A stretch of DNA of 64,000 nt from Mycolicibacterium sarraceniae (GTDB lineage: Bacteria; Actinomycetota; Actinomycetes; Mycobacteriales; Mycobacteriaceae). This document shows, in pieces, positions 34,158 to 44,427 of the stretch (positions are counted from its first letter, which is position 1; each line of letters opens with the position of its first letter). Under the pieces are notes generated by a model that ran no database searches, had not been told where the DNA came from, and was given only the letters and a program-made list of their open reading frames with translations. A program made the position numbers and the translations under genes. The stretch is from assembly GCF_010731875.1 (NCBI RefSeq), contig NZ_AP022595.1, forward strand, positions 1,612,001 through 1,676,000, read 5' to 3'.

Positions 34158-35912
34158 ATGGAGTTGACCAACGATCCGGCGGAGGGCAGCCACGTAGAAG
34201 GCGGCGTCGTCGAGCATCCCACGGCGGAGGACTTCGGGCAGGCCCGTGCACTGCCTGCTGATCGAACCTGGTTCAAGAGCGCGGTGTTCTACGAGGTGCT
34301 GGTGCGAGCCTTCTACGACTCCAATTCCGACGGAGTCGGGGACCTGCGTGGCCTGATCGAACGGCTCGACTACCTGCAGTGGCTGGGTGTCGACTGCCTC
34401 TGGCTGCCGCCGTTCTACGATTCACCGCTGCGCGACGGCGGCTACGACATCCGCGACTTCTACAAGGTGCTGCCCGAATTCGGCACCGTCGAAGACTTCG
34501 TCTCCCTGCTCGACGCCGCCCACCGGCGCGGCATCCGGATCATCACCGACCTGGTGATGAATCACACCTCCGATTCACACCCATGGTTCCAGGAGTCGCG
34601 CCGCGACCCCGACGGTCCGTACGGGGACTTCTACGTGTGGAGCGACACCAGTCAGCGCTACACCGACGCGCGCATTATCTTCGTCGATACCGAGGAGTCG
34701 AACTGGACGTTCGACCCGGTGCGCAAGCAGTTCTACTGGCACCGGTTCTTCTCCCACCAGCCAGACCTGAACTACGACAACCCGGCGGTCCAGGAAGCGA
34801 TGATCGACGTCCTGCGGTTCTGGCTGGACATCGGCATCGACGGTTTCCGGCTGGACGCGGTGCCGTATCTGTTCGAGCGCGAGGGCACCAATTGCGAGAA
34901 CCTGCCGGAAACGCACGCGTTCCTCAAGCACTGCCGCAAGGTCGTCGACGACGAGTTCCCCGGCCGCATCCTGCTGGCAGAGGCCAACCAATGGCCGGCC
35001 GACGTCGTCGACTATTTCGGTGACGCCGACACCGGCGGCGACGAGTGTCACATGGCGTTTCACTTCCCGCTGATGCCACGGATCTTCATGGCGGTGCGGC
35101 GCGAATCCCGTTTTCCGATCTCGGAAATCTTGGCCCAGACCCCGGAGATTCCAGAGATGGCGCAGTGGGGGATATTCCTGCGCAACCACGACGAGTTGAC
35201 GCTGGAGATGGTCAGCGACGAAGAGCGTGACTACATGTACGCCGAGTACGCCAAGGACCCGCGGATGAAAGCCAACGTCGGTATCCGTCGTCGGCTGGCA
35301 CCGCTGCTGGAGAACGACCGCAACCAGATGCAGCTGTTCACCGCGCTGCTGTTGTCACTGCCCGGCTCGCCGGTGCTCTACTACGGCGACGAGATCGGAA
35401 TGGGCGACATCATCTGGCTGGGTGATCGTGACGGTGTGCGCACCCCGATGCAGTGGACCCCGGACCGCAACGCCGGATTTTCCACCGCGAACCCGGGCCG
35501 GCTGTACTTGCCGCCGAACCAGGATCCGATCTATGGCTATCAGTCGGTGAACGTCGAAGCGCAGCGCGACAGTTCGACGTCGCTCTTGAACTGGACGCGC
35601 ACCATGCTGGCGGTGCGCCGCCGCTACGACGCGTTCGCTACTGGGACGTTCCGCGAGCTGAGTGGCTCCAACCCGTCGGTGCTGACGTATGTGCGGGAGA
35701 TCGAGGACGGCGACACGGTGCTGTGTGTGAACAATCTGTCCCGTTTCCCGCAGCCGATCGAGTTGAATCTGCAGCATTGGAACTCGTTCACACCGGAGGA
35801 GCTGACGGGGCATGTGCCGTTCCCGCGGATCGGCCAGTTGCCTTATCTGTTGACACTGCCGGGACACGGTTTCTACTGGTTCAGGTTGAGTCCATCGGAG
35901 GGCAACCAATGA
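34158..35912 (+). CDS. treS: Trehalose synthase
   Basis: A 584-residue GH13 enzyme that interconverts trehalose and maltose. Catalytic motifs: [14 protein letters not shown] (region I), [11 protein letters not shown] with the nucleophile Asp (region II), LLAEANQW with the acid/base Glu (region III) and [12 protein letters not shown] with the stabiliser Asp (region IV). The sequence is very close to M. tuberculosis TreS (Rv0126), including [13 protein letters not shown] near the N-terminus. ATG 34158. It forms an operon with the following maltokinase (ATGA overlap), the feed into the GlgE alpha-glucan pathway. Confidence 0.97.
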   Translation: MELTNDPAEGSHVEGGVVEHPTAEDFGQARALPADRTWFKSAVFYEVLVRAFYDSNSDGVGDLRGLIERLDYLQWLGVDCLWLPPFYDSPLRDGGYDIRDFYKVLPEFGTVEDFVSLLDAAHRRGIRIITDLVMNHTSDSHPWFQESRRDPDGPYGDFYVWSDTSQRYTDARIIFVDTEESNWTFDPVRKQFYWHRFFSHQPDLNYDNPAVQEAMIDVLRFWLDIGIDGFRLDAVPYLFEREGTNCENLPETHAFLKHCRKVVDDEFPGRILLAEANQWPADVVDYFGDADTGGDECHMAFHFPLMPRIFMAVRRESRFPISEILAQTPEIPEMAQWGIFLRNHDELTLEMVSDEERDYMYAEYAKDPRMKANVGIRRRLAPLLENDRNQMQLFTALLLSLPGSPVLYYGDEIGMGDIIWLGDRDGVRTPMQWTPDRNAGFSTANPGRLYLPPNQDPIYGYQSVNVEAQRDSSTSLLNWTRTMLAVRRRYDAFATGTFRELSGSNPSVLTYVREIEDGDTVLCVNNLSRFPQPIELNLQHWNSFTPEELTGHVPFPRIGQLPYLLTLPGHGFYWFRLSPSEGNQ

Positions 35913-37231
35913 GTGCACCGGTGAACTTGCCCTGGACGCAGTGGCTGCCAACCCAGCGGTGGTATGCCGGCCGCACCCGGACGTTGTCGTCGGCACAGGT
36001 CGGCGAGGTGGTGCCGCTTCGGCCCGAGCTGGACCTGATGCTGGTCGACGTCGCCTACACCGACAACTCCGCAGAGCGTTATCAAGTTGTGGTGCAATGG
36101 GATTCGGCACCTGTGTCGGAATACGACACCATCGCTACCATCGGTTCCGACAACGATCACACCGGTTATGACGGTCTCTACGATCCGTCCGCGGCGCAGT
36201 TCCTGCTGTCACTGATCGACGAAGGAGCCAGGATCGGGGAGATCGCGTTCACCAAGGAACCCGGTGTCACGCTGCCGCGGGACGCCGCGCCGCGCGTCTC
36301 GGGCGCCGAGCAGAGCAACACCAGCGTGGTGTTCGACGATCAGGCGATCTTCAAGCTGTTCCGCCGGGTGTCCGTGGGGATCAACCCCGATATCGAACTC
36401 AACCGAGTGCTTGGACGAGCCGAGAACCCGCATGTGGCAGAGCTTCTCGGGTCATTCGAGACTGTTTTCAACGGCCAGCCCTGTCCGCTGGGCATGGTGA
36501 CCGCGTACGCCGCGAACTCCGCGGAGGGCTGGAAGATGGCCACCGCGAGTACCCGCGACCTGTACGCCGAGGGCGACCTCTACGCCTATGAGGTCGGAGG
36601 TGACTTCGCCGGGGAGGCATACCGATTGGGCGAGGCGGTGGCGTCGGTGCACGCCACCCTGGCCCAGGAACTGGGCACCTCGACGACGCCCCTGCGGGTC
36701 GACATGATGCGCGAGCGGCTGGCGACTGCGGGCGCGGCGGTGCCCGATCTCGCGCAGTATCTGCCTGCTATCGAGGATCGCTACGCCAAGCTGGCCGGCG
36801 AGCCGATCACCGTGCAGCGGGTGCACGGCGATCTACACCTCGGCCAGGCGCTGCGCACCCCCGAGGGCTGGCTGCTGATCGACTTCGAGGGGGAGCCTGA
36901 TAAACCGTTGGACGAACGGCGCAAGCCAGATTCGACATTGCGCGATATCGCCGGAATGCTGCGCTCGTTCGAATACGCGGCCTATCAACAGCTGATCGAT
37001 CAGTCCGATGACCGCCAATTGGCCGCGCGCGCCAAGGAGTGGGTGGACCGCAACTGCGCGTCGTTCTGCGACGGGTATGCCGCGGAATCCGCTACCGATC
37101 CGCGCGATAGCGCGGCCGTACTGGCCGCTTACGAGTTGGATAAAGCGGTGTACGAGGCTGCCTACGAGGCGCGGCACCGGCCCAGCTGGTTACACATCCC
37201 GCTGCGGTCGATCGCGCGCCTGGTCGGCTGA
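35909..37231 (+). CDS. mak: Maltokinase
   Basis: A 440-residue kinase that phosphorylates maltose to maltose 1-phosphate for GlgE. The N-terminal cap begins [20 protein letters not shown]. The kinase core has [14 protein letters not shown] (ATP Lys) and the catalytic loop [16 protein letters not shown], followed by [12 protein letters not shown] (metal Asp). Length is near that of Rv0127 (455). The ATG overlaps the treS stop by four bases, so TreS and Mak are made together; in some actinobacteria they are fused. Confidence 0.96.
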   Translation: MSAPVNLPWTQWLPTQRWYAGRTRTLSSAQVGEVVPLRPELDLMLVDVAYTDNSAERYQVVVQWDSAPVSEYDTIATIGSDNDHTGYDGLYDPSAAQFLLSLIDEGARIGEIAFTKEPGVTLPRDAAPRVSGAEQSNTSVVFDDQAIFKLFRRVSVGINPDIELNRVLGRAENPHVAELLGSFETVFNGQPCPLGMVTAYAANSAEGWKMATASTRDLYAEGDLYAYEVGGDFAGEAYRLGEAVASVHATLAQELGTSTTPLRVDMMRERLATAGAAVPDLAQYLPAIEDRYAKLAGEPITVQRVHGDLHLGQALRTPEGWLLIDFEGEPDKPLDERRKPDSTLRDIAGMLRSFEYAAYQQLIDQSDDRQLAARAKEWVDRNCASFCDGYAAESATDPRDSAAVLAAYELDKAVYEAAYEARHRPSWLHIPLRSIARLVG

Positions 37232-37363
37232 GTGCTGGTGCGTTGAGTGAGAAACCACGCAGGAGGCTACTCGACATCCATCTGCGTGAGTGCTGACTGG
37301 GTGCATGGTCGGGCGGCTTATTGCCGGCGGGTAGCGTCTCCTCTCCCTGGGTCTCCGGCAGGC

Positions 37364-37800
37364 TTACCCGGCCGCCGGCTTGGCTGCCGGCGGATCGGTA
37401 AGTGATGACACCGCGATGGACGGAGCGTGCAGGGCCGGCGGCGCGCCCGGCACCGGGATGGCCGGCACAGCCGGGGTGCTCAGCCGGCCGGCCGGCCACG
37501 GCAGCGCCGCGCTGAACGCCTGGGCGGCGAACTGCCAGTCGTGGCTGCCGGGCAGCGCTAGCACGGAGCACTCGATGCCGTGCGCAGAGCCCACGGTCCC
37601 CAATGTTTGGCCGGCCCGGTCTTGGCCTTCGGGGTTGGAGAGATCGGGACGGCCGTCAGCGGGCGGCCCGGCTTCGGCAGACACCGCAAACAGCCGCGAC
37701 GTGGCGCTGAAGTGGCCGTGCCGGGTGATCACCGTGGTCGGGTCGAAAGCGGCCCAGGCCTCGGAGTTACCGCCGAACAATCGCGCGATGGTCTGCCCTT
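37364..37800 (-). pseudogene. C-terminal remnant of an alpha/beta-hydrolase esterase
   Basis: About 145 residues in one frame (TIARLFGGNSEAWAAFDPTT, LPGSHDWQFAAQAFSAALPW) with no start. The upstream frame is closed by TAA at about 37801. GSHDWQFAAQAF has the position of the catalytic His segment of antigen-85-like and S-formylglutathione-hydrolase-like esterases; the nucleophile half is missing. The C-terminal tail (PAVPAIPVPGAPPALHAP) is proline-rich. The gene lost its 5' half where a transposase remnant now begins. Confidence 0.65.
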
Positions 37801-37814
37801 AACTGGCTCTTCAA

Positions 37815-38330
37815 TCGTCGAGGTGGTCTCGGCCTCGATATGGGTGTCGCTGGTGAACAGGGTGGCCAGCCGGGTGTTCTGCTTGTCGGTGAGCTGATCG
37901 GCTCTGGTGTGTCGGGTGCGGCGGCAGGTGTGGAGCGGATCGGTGCTGCGGTTGCGGTGTCGGCAGGTGGCCGACTGCATGCGGCGCGGGCAGTCGTGGG
38001 GGGCGTTGCTGGCCCGCCTGGCCACGGGGCAGGGGTCCAGCACTGGGGCCGCTGCGCGGCCGGTCGGTGAACGCCTTGTGGGAGCGGTCGGCGACGCTGT
38101 CGAGTGGCCGGGCCGGACCGTCTTAATCACCGCCACCGAGCGGCTCGTGAGTCAATGTGCGGGTGGTTGCTGTCAGGCGGGCTGCTCTGTTTCCCGCAAT
38201 GCCGGCACTATCGATCTTCGTGGGCGATCCGGCGGGCTAGCACGGCGCGATCAGTGCCGCGTTGCTGGCCGGTGATCGCCAATCCGCGCTTGTTGAGGCG
38301 GGAGTAACTCGTGGGCTGCGAATGAGCCCA
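37815..38330 (-). mobile_element. Degenerate transposase remnant (ISL3-like)
   Basis: On the minus strand around 37820-37940 the sequence reads TRADQLTDKQNTRLATLFTS followed by DTHIEAE. This resembles the LLTDRQxxRLxxLF-DxHVEVE segment of ISL3-family transposases. Stops interrupt the frame on both sides, and the rest of the interval (to 38330) is broken in all frames. No terminal repeats are identified. It probably removed the 5' end of the esterase gene. Confidence 0.45.
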
Positions 38331-40108
38331 GCGATTCCTGACGCTTGTGTTAGTTTCTTGACGGCATTGTCGTGGTGACTTTTGCTGTACCGGGGCAGTT
38401 TTTGCGGCGAGAGGCTGGGGCAATGACCGAGGGCAGTGGTGTGGAGTTGAATTCGTTGTCGGCGTCGGTGTGGGCTGCGGTGGTCAATGACATGGGCCTC
38501 GATGACAGTGGTCCGGCTCATCGGCGTGAGAAGCCGCGTGGCGCGGGCCGGCGGATCACTGCCTATGGCTGGTTGGGTGCGGGTGCGATGACCCTGGGTG
38601 TGGGTGCCGCTTTGGTGGGTGGTTCGGGGGTGGCTCATGCCGATACCGGCGAGGGTTCTGGCTCGTCGGCGGCCAGTAGCAGAGCTGACGCCCCGGCCAA
38701 GACTGTGAAGACGGGTGTGGTTTCCAGTCGGCCGTCGACGGCGCCTTCTGCGGCGTCTTCTTCGGCGTCGTCTTCTGTGGCGTCGCGGGGTGCGATGTCG
38801 GGTCAGCGGTCGTCGGGTGCGGGTGCGGCCCGTGGTGGTGCGCCCGCGGGGAGCGGTAGCGCGTCGTCGGTGGTGGTGCGCTCGGCTGTCTCCTCCGAGG
38901 GTTTGGCGCCCTCGTCGACCGCGACCGCGACCGGGACCGGGGCCGGGTCGGGTGTTCTGGTGAACGGTCCTGCCTCCGCGAAGTCGGCGTCGGTGTCTGC
39001 GTCTGCGTCGGTGTCGGTGTCGGTGTTACCGGTGCCGAACAGTTTGATCGCGGCGGCACTGTCGAATCCGGCGTTGCCGTCGAGTTGGACTCCGGGCAGC
39101 TTTATCGCGATCTTCGTGTCCAATGGCACCGCGGCTCATCCCAATGCTGGCCTGTTACTCGGCAACGGCTATAGCTACACCCCGTCGACCTGCACCGGGG
39201 GCGCGGTGTGCAACGGCGGTCGCGGCGGTGGCCTGTTGGGCAACGGCGGTAACGGCTACAACGGTGGTAACGGCGGCAGTGCGGGCCTGATGGGTAACGG
39301 TGGGGCCGGTGGGGCGGGCTCGAGTGGTCAAGCCGGCGGTGCCGGCGGCTCGGGTGGCCTGCTCTACGGCAACGGCGGGACCGGCGGGTCCGGCGGGGCT
39401 GGTGGGGCTGGCGGCAGGGGCGGTGACGCCGGGATGCTGTCGCTCTACGGTAACGGCGGTCGTGGCGGGGCTGGCGGGTCTGGTGGGGCTGGTGGGGACG
39501 GCGGGGCGAGTGGGTTCTGGTTGGGCAATGCCGGTGCCGGCGGTGACGGCGGGTCCGGCGGTGCCGGTGGTGACGGCGGCGATACGAGGTTGTTCACCCT
39601 GTGGGGCCGTGGCGGGGCCGGTGGTGACGGTGGTAGCGGCGGCGCGGGTGGTGATGGCGGCAGGGGCGGATACCTGATCGGCAGCGGCGGCGCGGGCGGT
39701 CAGGGCGGAAACCCACTGACGTGTCGGCTGCGGGCGGGGGGCGGTCATGGTGGCAGCACCGGCTTGTTGTCGATCTGGGGTGACGGCGGTAGCGGCGGCG
39801 CGGGCGGTACCGGGGCTAACGCTGTCGGCATCGGCGGCATGGGCGGTGCCGGCGGGGCCGGTGGTGATGGCGGGCTGGGCAGCTGGATCTTCGGCCGCTC
39901 CGGTGACGGTGGTGTCGGGGGCACGGGTGGGGTCGGCGCTCAGGGAGTCGCTGGAACCAACGGTGCCGATGCGACCATCCCCGGCGGGGTCGGCGGGACG
40001 GGCGGCACCGGCGGGGTCGGCGGGACGGGCGGCACCGGTGGGGCCGGCGGGCAGGCCGGGAACGGGTGGTTGTTCTGGCGCGGACGCGACGGTGACGGCG
40101 GTGACGGC

Positions 40109-40114
40109 GGGGGG
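40109..40114 (+). other. Frame break 1 in the PGRS gene (G6 tract)
   Basis: Upstream sequence is glycine-repeat in the frame of 38423. Downstream of this run of six G it is glycine-repeat only in the next frame ([20 protein letters not shown]), equal to one extra G. Confidence 0.7.
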
Positions 40115-40220
40115 CGGTCGCAGCGGCGGTACCGGTGGACGAGGCGGTGATGGTGATGCCGCCACTCCTGATGGCGGGACCGGCGGTAACGGCGGCACCA
40201 GTGGTGCCGCCGGTATCGGC

Positions 40221-40227
40221 GGGGGGG
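40221..40227 (+). other. Frame break 2 in the PGRS gene (G7 tract)
   Basis: After this run of seven G the glycine-repeat returns to the original frame ([15 protein letters not shown]), equal to one missing G. It compensates for break 1, but a stop lies in between. Confidence 0.7.
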
Positions 40228-40264
40228 TGGAGGTGGACACACCGGTGCCACCGGCGTCAGCGGC

Positions 40265-43000
40265 GTGTCCGGTAACGGCGGTATCGGCGGTGACGGCTAC
40301 AACGCCGGGGCCGATGCCAGCGCGGCACCGGGTGCCGCTGGCGGTGACGGCGGCGCCGGCGGTGACGGCGGGTCTACCGGTAATGGTGGTGCCGGCGGTG
40401 CTGGTGGTAGCGGTGCGGCCGGCCTGGCCGGAGCGTCGGGGACGAACGGAAGCGGCGGCGGTCTCGGCGGTAACGGTGGTGCCGGCGGGCGTGGTGGCTC
40501 GATCTCGGGTAACGGCGGCACCGGTGGGGTCGGCGGCCTCGGTGGGGTCGGCGGTGTCGGCGGCGATGGTGTGACCGGACTCGACGGTGCGGCCGCCGGT
40601 GCGCAGGGCCAAGCCGGCGGTAACGGCGGCACCGGCGGTATCGGCGGGGCTGGTGGTAACGGCGGTGCTGGTGGGGTGGCCCTGGGTTCGGGTAGCGCGG
40701 GCGGCAACGGTAACGGCGGTAACGGCGGGGCCGGCGGTCGCAGCGGGACGGGCGGCACCGGCGGACGAGGCGGTGACGGTGATGCCGCCACTCCTGATGG
40801 CGGTACCGGCGGTAACGGCGGGGCCGGTGGCGGAGCGGGCGGTATCGGCGGGGCCGGGGGTGCCGCCGGTGGGACCGGAGCGACCGCGGGTCACACCGGT
40901 GCCACCGGCGTCAGCGGCGTGTCCGGTAACGGCGGTATCGGCGGTGACGGCTACAACGCCGGGGCCGATGCCAGCGCTGTGCCGGGTGCCGCTGGCGGTG
41001 ACGGTGGCGCCGGCGGTGACGGCGGGTCTACCGGTAATGGTGGTGCCGGCGGTGCTGGTGGTAGCGGTGCGGCCGGCCTGGCCGGAGCGTTGGGGACGAA
41101 CGGAAGCGGCGGCGGTCTCGGCGGTAACGGTGGTGCCGGCGGACGTGGTGGCTCGATCTCGGGTAACGGCGGCACCGGTGGGGTCGGCGGTCTCGGTGGG
41201 GTCGGCGGGGTCGGCGGCGATGGTGTGACCGGACTGGGCGGTGCGACCCCCGGTGCGCAGGGCCAAGTCGGTGGTAACGGCGGCACCGGCGGTATCGGCG
41301 GGCTGGTGGTAACGGCGGTGCTGGTGGGGTGGCCCTGGGTTCGGGTAGCGCGGGCGGCAACGGTAACGGCGGTAACGGCGGGGCCGGCGGTAGCAGCGGG
41401 ACAGGCGGTGAAGGCGGTAACGGCATCGGCGGTGATGCCGCCACTCCCAACGGCGGTGACGGCGGCAACGGCGGCACCAGTGGTGCCGCCGGTATCGGCG
41501 GGGCCGGGGGTGCCGCCGGTGGGACCGGAGCGACCGCGGGTCACACCGGTGCCACCGGCGTCAGCGGCGTGTCCGGTAACGGCGGGGCCGGCGGTGACGG
41601 CTACAACGCCGGGGCCGACCCCAGCGCGGCACCGGGTACCGCTGGCGGTAACGGCGGCGCCGGCGGTGACGGCGGGTCTACCGGTAATGGTGGTGCCGGC
41701 GGTGCTGGTGGTAGCGGTGCGGCCGGCATGGCCGGAGCGTCGGGGACGAACGGAAGCGGCGGCGGTCTCGGCGGTAACGGTGGTGCGGGCGGGCGTGGTG
41801 GCTCGATCTCGGGTAACGGCGGCACCGGTGGGGTCGGCGGCCTCGGCGGGGTCGGCGGGGTCGGCGGTGTCGGTGTGACCGGACTCTCCGGTGCGGCCGC
41901 CGGTGCGCAGGGCCAAGCCGGCGGTAACGGCGGCACCGGCGGTATCGGCGGGGCTGGTGGTAACGGCGGTGCTGGTGGGGTGGCCCTGGGTTCGGGTAGC
42001 GCGGGCGGCAACGGTGACGGCGGTAACGGTGGGGCCGGCGGTAGCAGCGGGACGGGCGGCACCGGTGGACGAGGCGGTGATGGTGATGCCGCCACTCCTG
42101 ATGGCGGGACCGGCGGTAACGGCGGCACCAGTGGTGCCGCCGGTATCGGCGGGGCCGGGGGTGTGGCCGGTGGGGCCGGAGCCACCGCGGGTCTCACTGG
42201 TGCCACCGGCGCCAGCGGCGTGTCCGGTAACGGCGGTAACGGCGGTGACGGCTACAACGCCGGGGCCGATGCCAGCGCTGTGGCGGGTACCGCTGGCGGT
42301 AACGGCGGCGCCGGCGGTGACGGCGGGTCTACCGGTAATGGTGGTGCCGGCGGTGCTGGTGGTAGCGGTGCGGCCGGCCTGCCCGGCGCTAATGGCGTGA
42401 GCGCGGGAACGTCGGGGACGAACGGAAGCGGCGGCGGTCTCGGCGGTAACGGCGGTGCGGGCGGACGTGGTGGCTCGATCTCGGGTAACGGCGGCGCCGG
42501 CGGGGTCGGCGGCCTCGGTGGGGTCGGCGGCGCCGGCGGCGATGGTGCCACCGGACTCTCCGGTGCGGCCAGCGGTGCGAAGGGCCAAGCCGGCGGTAAC
42601 GGCGGGGCCGGCGGTATCGGCGGGGCTGGTGGTAACGGCGGTGCTGGTGGGGTGGCCCTGGGTTCGGGTAGCGCGGGCGGCAACGGTGACGGCGGTGACG
42701 GCGGGGCCGGCGGTCGCAGCGGGACAGGCGGTGAAGGCGGTAACGGCATCGACGGTGATGCCGCCACTCCCAACGGCGGTGACGGCGGTGACGGCGGTAG
42801 CGGTGGCGGAGCGGGCGGTACCGGCGGGGCCGGGGGTGCCGCCGGTGGCACCGGAGCCACCGCGGGTCACACCGGCGCCACCGGCGCCAGCGGCGTGTCC
42901 GGTAACGGCGGTATCGGCGGTGACGGCTACAACGCCGGGGCCGATGCCAGCGCTGTGCCGGGTACCGCTGGCGGTAACGGCGGCGCCGGCGGCGCGGCTG
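40265..43000 (+). repeat. Tandem ~650-bp macro-repeats in the PGRS gene
   Basis: The landmark GDGYNAGAD (CTACAACGCC) occurs at 40297, 40951, 41601, 42252 and 42927, giving periods of 654, 650, 651 and 675 bp. Each unit carries the same ordered landmarks: [61 protein letters not shown] and TGATG. Units are nearly identical at DNA level, indicating recent expansion by recombination. Confidence 0.85.
41300..41302 (+). other. Frame break 3 in the PGRS gene (GGG instead of GGGG)
   Basis: The macro-repeat elsewhere reads ATCGGCGGGGCTGGTGG; here it reads ATCGGCGGGCTGGTGG, one G short, moving the repeat into the frame that ends at 43821. Confidence 0.75.
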
Positions 43001-43846
43001 CCGCTGGTGGCATCAACGGCGACGGCGGTAACGGCGGTGACGGCAGCGCCGGCGCGGCGGGCCTCGATGGCGCGACAGCCGGGGCCGCTGGCGGCACCGG
43101 CGGGGCGGGTGGCGCGGGTGGGTTCGGCGGCGCGGCCGGAACCGGGGCAGGTACCGCAGGCACCGCAGGTGCCAACGGCGACGGCGGTGTCGGCGGGGCC
43201 GGCGGCAACGGCGCCGACGGCTCTGCCGGCGTAGCCGGCGGGGCCGGCGGGGACGGCGGGACCGGCGGGGCGGCCGGCGTCGGCGCCACCAACGGCAACG
43301 GCGGCGACGGCGGGACCGGCGGGACCGGCGGGGCCGGCGGCAACGGCGCCGACGGCTCTTCCGGCGAAACCAGCGGCGGGACCGGCGGCCCCGGCGGCAC
43401 CGGCACCGCGGGCGGCACCGGCGGCAACGGCGGGCAGGCCGGAAGCGGCCCAGGCACGGCGGGCAACCAGGGCGACGGCGGCGACGGCGGCGGCGGCGGG
43501 GTCGGCGGGACCGGCGGGGACGGCGGGATCGGCTACGCCGACGGCGGCAACGGCGGCGACGGCGGCGGCGGCGGGACCGGCGGGACCGGCGGCAACGGCC
43601 TCACCGGCGGGACCGGAGGCGACGGCGGGACCGGCGGGACCGGCGGGGACGGCGGTGATGCCGCCAGCGGCGGCGGCGGCGGCACCGGCGACCCCGGCAG
43701 TGCCGGCACTGCCGGCACTGCCGGCACGCCCGGCGCCGCGCCCAGCGGCGGGACCGGCGGGACCGGCGGCGGCGGCGGGACCGGCGGGGACGGCGGTGCC
43801 GGCGGCGGTGCCGCCGGCTAGGCATAAACCGCCGCTGCGCGGGGAA

Positions 43847-43888
43847 GCTGGCGGGCTTCAGACGGGAGAAACCGTCGAGCCCGCCAGC
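43847..43888 (+). terminator. Strong hairpin after the PGRS gene
   Basis: An 11-bp perfect stem (GCTGGCGGGCT with AGCCCGCCAGC) encloses a second 5-bp stem (GACGG with CCGTC) around GAGAAA. It starts 26 bases after the PGRS stop and has no T-tract, as is common for mycobacterial terminators. The position also serves the end of the minus-strand remnant at 43858. Confidence 0.65.
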
Positions 43889-44073
43889 ACCGGGTGGAAG
43901 CGGATCGTCGCGTCCTCGCCCCCGCGAGGCGCGGCGTTATCCGCCAGCTTGCCGCAGGGCTCGCCTGGCTCGACACGGCTGACCTGATCCAGGCGGTCAT
44001 AGCGCGGTGCGTCGATCTCGATGCTCAGCGCGCCCAGATAGTCGTCGCGCTGCTCGCAGCGATCGCGCCCCGA
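43858..44073 (-). pseudogene. Coding remnant of unknown family
   Basis: Minus-strand frame of about 70 residues with strong mycobacterial codon bias: RDDYLGALSIEIDAPRYDRL, then EPGEPCGKLADNAAPRGGED and TIRFHPVLAGSTVSPV before TGA 43858-43860. A stop lies upstream at 44074-44076 and no start codon is credible. It appears to be the 3' end of a lost gene. Family not recognised. Confidence 0.4.
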
Positions 44074-44262
44074 TCACCGGGACAACCCCGGTGGACCAGC
44101 ATCGGGATCGCTCGAGCAGAACGGCGTCGACGGTAGCCGACTCACGGCCACCCTCTTCACTGTGCGCTAGCCGATTCAGCGATCTGCCGCTCTATCACCT
44201 CGGTCTCGGTGCTGGTGCGGATCCCCTGGACCCCACGGAATTGCGCTACCTCGCCGACCGGT

Positions 44263-44376
44263 GCTTACTTCGTCACCGGGTTCGATCTCCCCGACGGCGA
44301 CGACATCGCAGTGACATCGAAACCCGGCGAGGGTGCGACCTTCACCCTGACCCTGCCCGCAGCGCCGCCGGCATAA
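44263..44376 (+). pseudogene. C-terminal tip of a sensor histidine kinase or similar
   Basis: Reads AYFVTGFDLPDGDD then VTSKPGEGATFTLTLPA and stops at TAA 44374-44376. The SxPGxGxxFxLxLP pattern is the last strand of HATPase_c domains. The rest of the kinase is absent upstream; the remaining sequence between 44077 and 44262 shows no gene. Confidence 0.45.
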
Positions 44377-44427
44377 TCTGCGCGCACCGCGTTTCGGCCG
44401 TCGGTGGGGCGGTCTACGGTGGTGGCG

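Larger units (their letters stand above)
38423..43821 (+). pseudogene. Giant PGRS-type glycine-rich surface protein, frame broken at three G-tracts
   Basis: From ATG 38423 the product starts with a basic region and a signal-like helix ([20 protein letters not shown], then AHADTG). A Ser/Ala linker (~residues 75-190), a non-repeat segment (~200-260) and a huge GGxGG repeat domain follow. No PE domain is present. The frame is open to TAG 40148-40150 only because of a shift at 40109-40114; it returns at 40221-40227 and shifts again at 41300-41302 before TAG 43819-43821. Corrected, it would be about 1,800 residues. Probably exported and surface-exposed; function unknown. Confidence 0.8.

Noticed and set aside
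34158..37231. Complete GlgE pathway cluster
   Set aside because: Only treS and mak are present; no glgE, glgB or treX homologue is in this window.
38423..38700. PE domain at the start of the PGRS gene
   Set aside because: The N-terminus lacks the PE motif and helical pair; it is a signal-like sequence.
39155..42870. Very long minus-strand open frames opposite the PGRS gene
   Set aside because: They arise because GGX glycine codons read backwards give Ala/Pro/Thr codons without stops. They have no start signals and no domain.
40265..43000. Possible CRISPR array
   Set aside because: The repeats are hundreds of bases long, coding and glycine-rich; there are no short repeats with unique spacers and no cas genes.
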